From: Sphingopyxis sp.
GTDB lineage: Bacteria > Pseudomonadota > Alphaproteobacteria > Sphingomonadales > Sphingomonadaceae
Assembly (NCBI GenBank): GCA_016793775.1
Contig: JAEULK010000004.1
Location: forward strand, 1-44,754
Direction: 5' to 3'
DNA: 44,754 bases
In this document: piece by piece, positions 15,966-22,905 of the stretch
Numbering within the stretch: the first letter of the stretch is position 1
How the letters are laid out: each line of letters opens with the position of its first letter
Program-made: the position numbers and the translations under genes
The notes under the pieces: model-generated
What the model saw: the letters and a program-made list of their open reading frames with translations, nothing else
Databases searched by the model: none
Told to the model about the DNA's origin: nothing

Positions 15966-15993
15966 CACATAATTCAACTGAATTAATTGACAA
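15966..15993 (-). promoter_or_regulatory. Predicted promoter with embedded inverted repeat upstream of tauD-like gene
   Basis: On the minus strand TTGTCA (15988-15993) and TATGTG (15966-15971) are 16 bases apart. The spacer and the -10 edge carry the inverted repeat TAATTCA-AC-TGAATTA (15970-15985), which may be an operator. The area is AT-rich against a GC-rich background. Confidence 0.4.
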
Positions 15994-16071
15994 GAGTTCC
16001 GCGACAGCCCGCGCGAAAGGCACGACTGACCGCAAACGGCAGCACCCTGCACTCGATAACAGGAAGAAAAC

Positions 16072-16145
16072 TGGATGCCCCGTGAGGATTCGAACCTCAA
16101 TAGACGGAATCAGAATCCGTAGTCTTACCATTAGACGACGGGGCA
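16072..16145 (-). tRNA. tRNA-Gln, anticodon CUG
   Basis: Read on the minus strand, this 74-nt sequence folds as a tRNA. The acceptor stem TGCCCCG pairs with CGGGGCA and is followed by T and an encoded CCA. The D arm is CGTCTAATGGTAAGACTA, the anticodon stem-loop is ACGGA-TTCTGAT-TCCGT and the T arm contains GGTTCGAATCC. The anticodon CTG (16111-16113 on the plus strand) reads CAG codons, so it charges glutamine. No integrase or attachment duplication is visible next to it. Confidence 0.95.
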
Positions 16146-16303
16146 AAGAGGGGCGCGCATTATGATTGCGGGCGCGCGCTGTCAAGGCCGCTGCGGCGGC
16201 GCGCGCGCTTCCGCTTGCCCTGCGACATTTCGCCGCTAGCATCGTGACAATAAGAAGACGAAGGGGCCGCGGGCCACGCGGGCACCCCGAAGGAGTGGGC
16301 TGC

Positions 16304-17596
16304 ATGCGTCATGTCGCGATCGTGGGGTCGGGTCCCGCGGGCTATTATACCGCCGAAACCCTGCAAAGGGCCGAGGATATCGCCGTCGATGTCATCGACC
16401 GCCTGCCCGTCCCCTACGGCCTGATCCGCACCGGGGTCGCCCCCGATCACCAGTCCATCAAGGCGGTGTCGCGCCGCTACGAGGGGGTCGCGCTCGCCGA
16501 CAATGTCCGCTTCGTCGGCCATGTCGCGGTCGGCACCGACGTCACCATCGACGAGCTGGTCGGATTGTACGACGCGGTGGTCCTCGCGACGGGGGCGCCG
16601 AACGACCGGCCGCTCGACATCCCCGGCGCCGGCCTGCCCGGGGTGATCGGCAGCGCCGCCTTTGTCGGCTGGTACAATGGCCACCCCGATTTCGCGGGGC
16701 TCGACCCGCAGCTGACCGCGCCCGGGGTCGCGGTGATCGGCAACGGCAATGTCGCGCTCGATGTGGCGCGCATCCTCGCCAAGACGCCGGGCGAATTCGC
16801 CGGCAGCGACATCGTCGCGCATGCGCGCGACAATCTGGCGGGCAGCGCGGTGCGCCACATCCACATCCTCGGCCGCCGCGGCCCGCACCAGATCGCGATG
16901 ACGCCGAAGGAGCTGGGCGAACTCGGCCATCTCGAACGCGCCTCCCCGCGCGTCGATCCCGCCGACCTGCCGCCCGAGGGCGACGACGCGCTGCTCGAAC
17001 CCGGCATGCGCAAGTCGGTGACGCATTTGCGCAGCTTTGCGGCGAATCCGGTCGCCAAACCGGTGACGATCGACTTCGATTTCTTTGCGATGCCGGTGGC
17101 GGCCGAAGGGGACGGCAAGGTGCAGCGCCTGATCGTCGAGCGCACGACGCTCGACGCCGAGCTGCGCAGCCATGGCACCGGCGAGACCTATGCCATCGAG
17201 GCCGGGCTGGTGGTGAGCTGCATCGGATATCAGACGCCGCCGATCCCCGGCGTGCCTTATGAACATGGCCGCGGGCGCTTCGCCAATGACGAGGGGCGCA
17301 TCCTGCCCGGCCTTTACGCGGTCGGCTGGGCGCGGCGCGGGCCGTCGGGAACGATCGGCACCAACAAGCCCGACGGCGCGCGGGTCGCCGAAATGGTGCT
17401 CGCCGATATCGGGCGCGGCGCGGGCAAGGCCGGGCGCCCCGGGCTCGACGCGCTGCTCGCCAGCCGCGACGTCGTGCCCGTGACCTTCCGCGACTGGCGC
17501 CGCATCGAAGCCGCCGAGGTCGCCGCCGCGCTCGACGGCAATCCGCGCGAAAAATTCACCAGCATCGAGGCGATGCTGGCGGCGATCGGGCGGTAG
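16304..17596 (+). CDS. Ferredoxin/adrenodoxin-NADP+ reductase family flavoprotein (FprA-like)
   Basis: The start is the ATG at 16304 after AAGGAGTGGGCTGC, giving 430 residues. The FAD Rossmann motif VAIVGSGPAGYYTAETLQ starts at residue 4, followed by DVIDRLPVPYGLIRTGVAPD and HQSIKAV, hallmarks of the adrenodoxin reductase family. The NADP site is VAVIGNGNVALDVARILAKT at about 143-162 with HILGRRGPHQIAMTPKEL. Near the C-terminus YAVGWARRGPSGTIGTNKPD closes the FAD site. The enzyme passes electrons from NADPH to a ferredoxin. No ferredoxin or P450 gene is nearby, so its partner is unknown. Confidence 0.9.
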   Translation: MRHVAIVGSGPAGYYTAETLQRAEDIAVDVIDRLPVPYGLIRTGVAPDHQSIKAVSRRYEGVALADNVRFVGHVAVGTDVTIDELVGLYDAVVLATGAPNDRPLDIPGAGLPGVIGSAAFVGWYNGHPDFAGLDPQLTAPGVAVIGNGNVALDVARILAKTPGEFAGSDIVAHARDNLAGSAVRHIHILGRRGPHQIAMTPKELGELGHLERASPRVDPADLPPEGDDALLEPGMRKSVTHLRSFAANPVAKPVTIDFDFFAMPVAAEGDGKVQRLIVERTTLDAELRSHGTGETYAIEAGLVVSCIGYQTPPIPGVPYEHGRGRFANDEGRILPGLYAVGWARRGPSGTIGTNKPDGARVAEMVLADIGRGAGKAGRPGLDALLASRDVVPVTFRDWRRIEAAEVAAALDGNPREKFTSIEAMLAAIGR

Positions 17597-17670
17597 GGAA
17601 ACAGCCTCTCAATTCATGTTGCGTGAAGGCCAGGGCCAACTGTCGGCTTTGGGGTGGGGCGCGGAGGTAG

Positions 17671-17867
17671 CCGATCCTCCCCGGCACGGGGAGGGGGACC
17701 ATCGAAGATGGTGGAGGGGTACAGGCGGTTTGCCTTGCCGGTGAGGTAGTGCGCTACGGTGACGTTGCCGGAAATGAAGGGCTTGTCGGTCCAAGGTCAC
17801 GCAAACCTCCTGTGCCCCTCCACCACCCTTCGGGTGGTCCCCCTCCCCCGTTGGGGGAGGATCGGGT
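17671..17867. repeat. About 197-bp palindromic MITE-like element
   Basis: The left arm (about 17671-17732) and the right arm (about 17800-17867) are near-identical inverted copies over about 60 bp, beginning CGATCCTCCCC and ending GGGGGAGGATCGGG. Each contains GGTGGAGGGG / CCCCTCCACC and GTTTGC / GCAAAC at the inner end. A 67-bp unrelated spacer separates them. It fills the gene-free gap 17597-17909 between two convergent genes and has no coding frame of its own. A half-unit with CGATCCTCCCCC is seen again at about 38519-38547. Confidence 0.7.
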
Positions 17868-17909
17868 TTGTCCGCAATCGCCCCAAACCCGCCATTCCGC
17901 CAGCGCCGA

Positions 17910-18395
17910 TCAGGGCACCTCCGCCAGCAACGGATCGATCGCCGCCTTGAAATCGCGTTCGGTGAAGGCGCCTTTCTTGGCGTGGCGGACGATGCCCTTG
18001 CGATCGATGATATAGGTCGACGGCACCGCCTTGCCGATCGCGCCATAGCCCGCGCTCATCCGGTCGGACAGCGGATAGGACAAGGCCGCAGCGATCGGCT
18101 TCAGCTTCGCCCTGGGCAGGCTGTTTTCGGTGGTCACCCCGAACATCTCCAGCCCGCGCGCGCGGTTCGCCTGGAAATAGCGGTGCATCATCGGCATTTC
18201 GGCCTTGCACGGGGCGCACCAGGTCGCCCAATAATTGATCACGACGACCTTGCCCTTCATCTCGGCCAGCGTGACCTTGCGCTTGTCGAAGGTGGTGAGG
18301 GTGAAGGCCGGTGCCGGATAGCCGGGGGTCGCCACCTTGCCCGGCGCGGCGCCGAGCAGGACGGCCACAAGCGGGACAAGGAGGATGCGTTTCAT
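17910..18395 (-). CDS. TlpA-like periplasmic thioredoxin/thiol-disulfide oxidoreductase
   Basis: This 161-residue protein starts at the ATG at 18395 (MKRILLVPLVAVLLGAAPGK, a signal peptide with cleavage near residue 17). The active site is WATWCAPCK with Cys60 and Cys63, and the cis-proline loop is GKAVPSTYIIDRKG. It belongs to the AhpC/TSA-Redoxin TlpA group that keeps periplasmic cysteines reduced, for example during cytochrome c or oxidase assembly. It stands divergent from the DoxX-like gene with only 21 bp between start codons. No clear ribosome site is seen; a TTG at 18410 in frame is an alternative. Confidence 0.87.
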   Translation of the reverse strand: MKRILLVPLVAVLLGAAPGKVATPGYPAPAFTLTTFDKRKVTLAEMKGKVVVINYWATWCAPCKAEMPMMHRYFQANRARGLEMFGVTTENSLPRAKLKPIAAALSYPLSDRMSAGYGAIGKAVPSTYIIDRKGIVRHAKKGAFTERDFKAAIDPLLAEVP

Positions 18396-18416
18396 GGCGC
18401 GATCAGACAAAAAATC

Positions 18417-18842
18417 ATGGCGCTAGGCAAGCCCGAAAGCCGCGCCCGCCCGTCCATCCGCCGCGCGCTGCGCTGGCTGCTCGCGCTCGCTTATGCCTAT
18501 GCCGGATACCGCCATCTCGCGACCCCGGCGCCCTTCCTCGCGATCACCCCGCCCTGGGTGCCGATGCCCGACGCGGTCGTCGCGGCGACCGGGGTCGCCG
18601 AACTCGCCGGCGCGGCGGGACTGATGATCCCCGCGACGCGCCAGGCCGCGGGCTGGGGCCTCGCCCTCTATGCGCTGTGCGTCTGGCCCGCCAATTTCCA
18701 CCACGCGCTCGCCAATATCGCGATCGGCGGCGAGACGCTGAGCTGGTGGTACCATGGCCCGCGACTGGCGTTGCAGCCGGTCATCATCTGGTGGGCCTTG
18801 TGGGTGGGCGGCGTGACCGACTGGCCCTTCCGCCGCCGCTGA
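18417..18842 (+). CDS. DoxX-like four-helix membrane protein
   Basis: This 141-residue protein has about four membrane segments: WLLALAYAYAGYRHL at about 20-34, AVVAATGVAELAGAAGLMI at about 55-73, AAGWGLALYALCVWPANFHH at about 79-98 and LALQPVIIWWALWVGGV near the end. The pieces LAYAYAGYRHLATP, ATGVAELAGAAGLM and ANFHHAL are typical of DoxX/DoxX-like proteins. Their role is poorly known; some are tied to thiosulfate oxidation or to redox stress. Its start is 21 bp from the start of the divergent tlpA-like gene, so the two may be functionally linked in thiol redox control. No Shine-Dalgarno is evident. Confidence 0.72.
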   Translation: MALGKPESRARPSIRRALRWLLALAYAYAGYRHLATPAPFLAITPPWVPMPDAVVAATGVAELAGAAGLMIPATRQAAGWGLALYALCVWPANFHHALANIAIGGETLSWWYHGPRLALQPVIIWWALWVGGVTDWPFRRR

Positions 18843-18845
18843 CCC

Positions 18846-20117
18846 CTATTTCGCGACCGGCGTCTCGACCGGCGGCGCGCCTGTCTGGCTCGCGGCATAG
18901 GCCTCGACCGCCTTCAGCACGCGCAGCATGTTGCCGCTGGCGATCTTTTCGAGATCGGCCTGGCTGTAGCCGCGCCGCGCGAGTTCGGTGAACAAGGCCG
19001 GATAGCCCGCGACATCCTCCATGCCTTCGGGCGCCGAATCCATGCCGTCATAGTCGCCGCCGAGCCCGATATGGTCGATACCGATGGTATTTTTGAGGTG
19101 ATCGACATGCTCGGCGACCTTGGCGATCTGCGTCTTGGGCACGGGGTTGGCGGCGTCCCATTCCTTCAGCCCCGCGGTCACCGCCGCCGGATCGCCCGAA
19201 TATTGCGACTTCAGCCGCGCCTCGATCGCGGTGCGGTCGAGGCCGTAAGCGCGAACCTTGGGATCGAGGAAGCCGGGCAGGAAGACGATCATCACGATGC
19301 CGCCATTGGCCTTGACCAGCGGCAGCACGCTGTCGGGCACGTTGCGCGGATGGTCGTTGACCGCGCGCACCCCCGAATGGCTGAACATCACCGGCGCCTT
19401 CGTCGTCTCGAGCGCGTCCTTCATCGTCGCCTCGCTGACATGGCTCAAATCGACGATCATGCCGATGCGGTTCATTTCCTGCACCACCTGGCGCCCGAAA
19501 TCGGTCATGCCGTCATATTTGGGCGCGTCGGTCGCGCTGTCGGCCCAGGGCGTCGTCTTGCTGTGGGTCAGCGTCATATAGCGCACGCCCATGCCGTACA
19601 TTTCCCGCAGCACCGCGAGGCTCGACCCGATCGACTGGCCGCCCTCGATGCCGAGCATGCCGGCGATCTTGCCCGCCTTCATGCCCTTTTCGAGCTCGAC
19701 CGAATTGCTCGCGAGCATCAGGTCGTTCGGGTAGCGCGCGGCGAGGCGCTTCATCACGTCGATCTGTTCGATCGTCTGCTGCACCGCCTGCTGCTCGTTC
19801 GTGTTGCTGGGCACATAGACCGACCAGAATTGCGCCCCGACATGGCCCTTGCGCAGACGGTTGAGGTCGGTGTGCATCGCGATCACCGGCGGCGTCGCAT
19901 CGGGTTTGGCGGTGTCGGTGGTGTCCTGGAAATCGAAGCCGTTGATGACATTGGCGACGCGCAGCCGCAGCGCCCAAGGCACGTCATTATGCCCGTCGAA
20001 CACCGGCGCTTTCTTGAGCGCGGCTTCGGCGACGGCCTCCGGCGACTTTTGCGCGGCGGCGGGGGTGGAAAGAAGGGTGAATGCGGCGAGGCCGGCGAGC
20101 AGGGGGGCTTTGTTCAT
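18846..20117 (-). CDS. Membrane dipeptidase, peptidase family M19 (renal dipeptidase type)
   Basis: Of several in-frame starts, the ATG at 20117 (MNKAPLLAGLAAFTLLSTPAAA) is chosen because a signal peptide follows directly; this gives 423 residues. The zinc ligands sit in FDGHNDVPW (His43, Asp45), in GIEGGQSIGSSLAVL (Glu), and in IVDLSHVSEATM and MFSHSGVRAVNDHPRN (His). Further family pieces are YMTLTHSKTTPWADSA and HIGLGGDYDGMDS. It should hydrolyse dipeptides in the periplasm or on the outside. It is divergent from the acyl-CoA dehydrogenase gene across a perfect 29-bp inverted repeat. Confidence 0.93.
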   Translation of the reverse strand: MNKAPLLAGLAAFTLLSTPAAAQKSPEAVAEAALKKAPVFDGHNDVPWALRLRVANVINGFDFQDTTDTAKPDATPPVIAMHTDLNRLRKGHVGAQFWSVYVPSNTNEQQAVQQTIEQIDVMKRLAARYPNDLMLASNSVELEKGMKAGKIAGMLGIEGGQSIGSSLAVLREMYGMGVRYMTLTHSKTTPWADSATDAPKYDGMTDFGRQVVQEMNRIGMIVDLSHVSEATMKDALETTKAPVMFSHSGVRAVNDHPRNVPDSVLPLVKANGGIVMIVFLPGFLDPKVRAYGLDRTAIEARLKSQYSGDPAAVTAGLKEWDAANPVPKTQIAKVAEHVDHLKNTIGIDHIGLGGDYDGMDSAPEGMEDVAGYPALFTELARRGYSQADLEKIASGNMLRVLKAVEAYAASQTGAPPVETPVAK

Positions 20118-20195
20118 GGCGCGCGACCCTAATGCGTTGATCGGGCGGCGCAAGCCCGCGGCGAAGGGCGCGGCGGGCAGGTTGCGCAATATATT

Positions 20196-20273
20196 TCTCA
20201 CACAAAGGCACGAAGGCACAAAGAGGGTGTATTGCCGCATAGATTCTTTGTGCCTTCGTGCCTTTGTGTGAGA
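20196..20273. repeat. Perfect 29-bp inverted repeat between divergent genes
   Basis: The arms 20196-20224 and 20245-20273 are exact reverse complements over 29 bp, with a 20-bp loop. Each arm carries the tandem-like words AAGGCACGAAGGCACAAAG. It lies between the dipeptidase start and the acyl-CoA dehydrogenase start. It is less GC-rich than the other repeats of the window and belongs to a different family. Confidence 0.85.
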
Positions 20274-20341
20274 TTTTTCCGCAGCTTCGCCGCGATCAAA
20301 CGTCGCTTGACGTTTACGTCAACCCCGCGCAGCATCCCGCC

Positions 20342-21517
20342 ATGACCGCTTTCGACGACTGGCGTGCGCGTTCGCCCTTTTATGACGACACCCATGAGGC
20401 GCTGGCGCAGAGCGTCCGGCGGTTCGTCGAGCGCGAGGTCGCGCCCAACATCGACCGCTGGGAGGCCGAGGGCGAGTTGCCGCGCGAGCTGCACCGGAAG
20501 GCGGCCGACGCCGGGATATTGGGGCTGCGCTATCCCGAACAATATGGCGGGCACAGCGAGGGGTTCGACAATTTCCACGGGCTGGTGCTGACCGAGGAAC
20601 TCGCGGCGGTCGGCGCCGGGGGGCTCGGCGCGTCGCTGATGACGCATGGCATCGGCCTGCCCCCGATCCTCGCGCTCGGCTCGGAAGAATTGAAGCAGCG
20701 CGTCGCGCCGCCGGTGCTCGCGGGCGAGAAGATCATCGCGCTCGGCATCACCGAGGCGGGCGGCGGCAGCGATGTCGCCAACCTCAAGACCACGGCGGTG
20801 AGGGACGGCAACGATTATATCGTCAACGGCGGCAAGATGTTCATCACGTCGGGCATGCGCGCCGACTGGCTGACCTGCGCGGTGCGCACCGGCGGGCCGG
20901 GCGCGGCGGGCATCTCGCTGCTGCTGATCGAGATGGACGCGCCCGGGGTCGAGCGCACAAGGCTCGACAAGATGGGCTGGCGGTGCAGCGACACCGCCGC
21001 GATCCATTTCAGCGACGTGCGCGTGCCCGCGGCGAATCTGATCGGGCCCGAGAATGGCGGCTTCATCGGCATCATGCGCAATTTCAACAGCGAACGGCTG
21101 GGCATGGCGATGGGCTGCTGCGCCTATGCGCGCGTCGCGCTCGCCGAGGCGGCCGAATGGGCGCAAAATCGCGAAACCTTCGGCAAGCCGCTCGTCGGTC
21201 ACCAGTCGATCCGCATCAAGCTCGCCGATATGGAGCGCCAGATCGAGACGACGCAGGCGTGGGTCGACCTCGCCGCCTGGCAGGTCAAGAGCGGCAAGGA
21301 CCGCCCCGCCGACTTCGCGATGCTCAAGGTGCAGGCGACCCGCATGCTCGAAGCCGTCGCGCGCGAGGCCGCGCAGGTGCTGGGCGGCGCGAGCTATATC
21401 ACCGGCAGCAAGGTCGAGCGCATCTATCGCGAAGTCCGCGTCAACGCGATCGGCGGCGGCAGCGAGGAAATCATGCTCGATCTCGCGGGGCGGCAATTGT
21501 TCGGGGGGAAGCGCTAG
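20342..21517 (+). CDS. Acyl-CoA dehydrogenase (isovaleryl/long-chain type active-site layout)
   Basis: Start is the ATG at 20342; the product is 391 residues, typical for the family. FAD-binding and substrate motifs include ALGITEAGGGSDVANLKTTA at about 135-154, NGGKMFITSGMRADW and the C-terminal YREVRVNAIGGGSEEIMLDL. The usual catalytic Glu of medium/short-chain enzymes (in YEGT near the end) is replaced by Gly in AIGGGSEE. A Glu is instead present at about residue 251 in FNSERLGMAMG, the place used by isovaleryl-CoA and long-chain dehydrogenases. It should oxidise an acyl-CoA to the 2-enoyl-CoA and pass electrons to ETF. It overlaps the end of the convergent ArsR gene by a few bases. Confidence 0.92.
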   Translation: MTAFDDWRARSPFYDDTHEALAQSVRRFVEREVAPNIDRWEAEGELPRELHRKAADAGILGLRYPEQYGGHSEGFDNFHGLVLTEELAAVGAGGLGASLMTHGIGLPPILALGSEELKQRVAPPVLAGEKIIALGITEAGGGSDVANLKTTAVRDGNDYIVNGGKMFITSGMRADWLTCAVRTGGPGAAGISLLLIEMDAPGVERTRLDKMGWRCSDTAAIHFSDVRVPAANLIGPENGGFIGIMRNFNSERLGMAMGCCAYARVALAEAAEWAQNRETFGKPLVGHQSIRIKLADMERQIETTQAWVDLAAWQVKSGKDRPADFAMLKVQATRMLEAVAREAAQVLGGASYITGSKVERIYREVRVNAIGGGSEEIMLDLAGRQLFGGKR

Positions 21518-21831
21518 GCGTCGTCGCGCTGCTTCTCGGCCAGCGCGCGCGATTCGGCTTTCAGCGGGCGCGAGACCGGGCAGACTTCCTGCACATAGCC
21601 GTTGAGCACATTGGTCAGCGCGTCGGGGATCAGGCGGTAGAAGACGAACTGGCCGCGCTTCTCGCTGGTGATCAGACCGGCGTTTCCGAGCACCGACAGA
21701 TGCTGCGACACCGCGGGCTTGCTCATCGCGAAACGCGCGGCGATGTCGCCCGCGCTCAGCTCGGCATGCGCTAGATAGGCGAGAATCCGCCGCCGCGGCG
21801 TCGATGCCAGTGCCTGAAAAACCCGTTCCAT
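21514..21831 (-). CDS. ArsR-family winged-helix regulator, divergent from desaturase
   Basis: The ATG at 21831 (MERVFQALASTPRRRILAYL) gives 105 residues; the frame is open further but the upstream part overlaps the promoter. The winged helix is ELSAGDIAARFAMSKPAVSQHLSVLGNAGLI followed by the wing SEKRGQFVFYRLI. The metal-binding ELCVC motif of classical ArsR is absent; one Cys remains (EVCPVSR). It therefore belongs with non-metal ArsR regulators that sense other signals, possibly through that thiol. It lies head-to-head with a fatty acid desaturase across a perfect palindrome, so it probably represses both genes. Confidence 0.88.
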   Translation of the reverse strand: MERVFQALASTPRRRILAYLAHAELSAGDIAARFAMSKPAVSQHLSVLGNAGLITSEKRGQFVFYRLIPDALTNVLNGYVQEVCPVSRPLKAESRALAEKQRDDA

Positions 21832-21859
21832 CGCACCAAAATGGGCAAGCGCCGCGCCC

Positions 21860-21893
21860 TTGACAAGCAATAATTTATTTAAGTAATTACTTA
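21860..21893. promoter_or_regulatory. Divergent promoter region with 14-bp palindrome, likely ArsR operator
   Basis: On the plus strand TTGACA (21860-21865) stands 56 bp before the desaturase start. The perfect palindrome TAAGTAATTACTTA (21880-21893) covers the expected -10 position. The whole stretch is AT-rich. An AAGGAG-like site (AGGAG, 21909-21913) precedes the desaturase ATG by 8 bases. Confidence 0.6.
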
Positions 21894-21921
21894 TATTCTT
21901 TGCGAGAGAGGAGTCGGGACG

Positions 21922-22905
21922 ATGCGGAGCGATCATGACCCCCATGCGGTGAATTTCCTGATCGATACGCCTGCCCCCGGCTATCGCCCCGATCCGGTGG
22001 CGGGGACCGTGCGCGCCGATGCGCCGAGCATCACCTGGAACGGCGGCATGGCGCTGGTCGCGATCGCCGCAGGGCCCTTCTTCGTCACCCCCGGGACGAT
22101 CGCGCTCTTTTTCCTCACCACCGGCGCCGCGCTGCTACTCGGGCACAGCGTCGGTTATCACCGGATGATGATCCACGGCAGCTTCGCCGCGCGGCGCTGG
22201 CTGGCGCGGACGCTGATCTGGTTCGGCACCTTTGTCGGCATGGCGGGTCCCTATGGTATCGTCCGTGCGCACGACACGCGCGACTGGGCGCAGCGGCAGG
22301 CGAACTGCCACCCTTTCCTGCGCCACGGCACCCACATCCTCCGCGACGCCTGGTGGCAGATCTATTGCCGGCTCGATCTCGACCGGCCGCCGCGCTTCGA
22401 TTTCGCCGAACTCGACCGCGATCCCTTCATCCGCTGGCTCGAGGCGACATGGCGCTGGCAGCAGCTTCCTGTCGCTTTGCTCTTCTTCGCGATCGGCGGC
22501 TGGGGCTGGGTCGTGTGGGGCGTCGCGGCGCGCGTCGCGGCCGCGAACCACGGCCATTGGCTCGTCGGCCATCTCGCGCATAATCGCGGGCCGCAGCACT
22601 GGACCGTCGATGCCCATGGCGTGCAGGCCCATGATGTCCCCTGGGCGGCGATCCCGACGATGGGCGAGGCGTGGCACAATAATCACCATGCCTATCCGGG
22701 GTCGGCGCGCATCGGCCTGCATCCGGGACAGAGCGACTGGGGTTATTGTTTCATTCGTTTATGCGAGCGGATCGGCCTGATGTCGAACGTCCGTACGCCC
22801 GACACAATGGGGAAGCGTACCGGCCTGTCCGAGGTCCCTCGACATAGACATGGCTTCACGCCACATTCGCCGCATGGAGACTATATCGCACAGCTGGCCG
22901 ACTGA
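21922..22905 (+). CDS. Fatty acid / acyl-CoA desaturase family membrane enzyme
   Basis: This 327-residue di-iron membrane desaturase has a histidine cluster GHSVGYHRMM (His75, His80) after two membrane helices, AHDTRDWAQRQANCHPFLRH (from His117) and GEAWHNNHHAYPGSAR (His252, 255, 256). The first and third boxes match delta-9 acyl desaturases. The second differs from the usual HRxHH, reading HDTRDW with a later His. Four membrane segments fit the family topology. It would introduce a double bond into an acyl chain and so tune membrane fluidity. It is divergent from an ArsR regulator and overlaps the start of the M20 gene. Confidence 0.85.
   Translation: MRSDHDPHAVNFLIDTPAPGYRPDPVAGTVRADAPSITWNGGMALVAIAAGPFFVTPGTIALFFLTTGAALLLGHSVGYHRMMIHGSFAARRWLARTLIWFGTFVGMAGPYGIVRAHDTRDWAQRQANCHPFLRHGTHILRDAWWQIYCRLDLDRPPRFDFAELDRDPFIRWLEATWRWQQLPVALLFFAIGGWGWVVWGVAARVAAANHGHWLVGHLAHNRGPQHWTVDAHGVQAHDVPWAAIPTMGEAWHNNHHAYPGSARIGLHPGQSDWGYCFIRLCERIGLMSNVRTPDTMGKRTGLSEVPRHRHGFTPHSPHGDYIAQLAD

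Noticed and set aside
16072-16145. tRNA-Gln as an integration site for a genomic island
   Set aside because: No integrase, no duplicated tRNA end and no composition change in the surrounding genes.
17597-17909. A CRISPR-like array in the repeat-rich gap
   Set aside because: There are two inverted arms and not several direct repeats with spacers.
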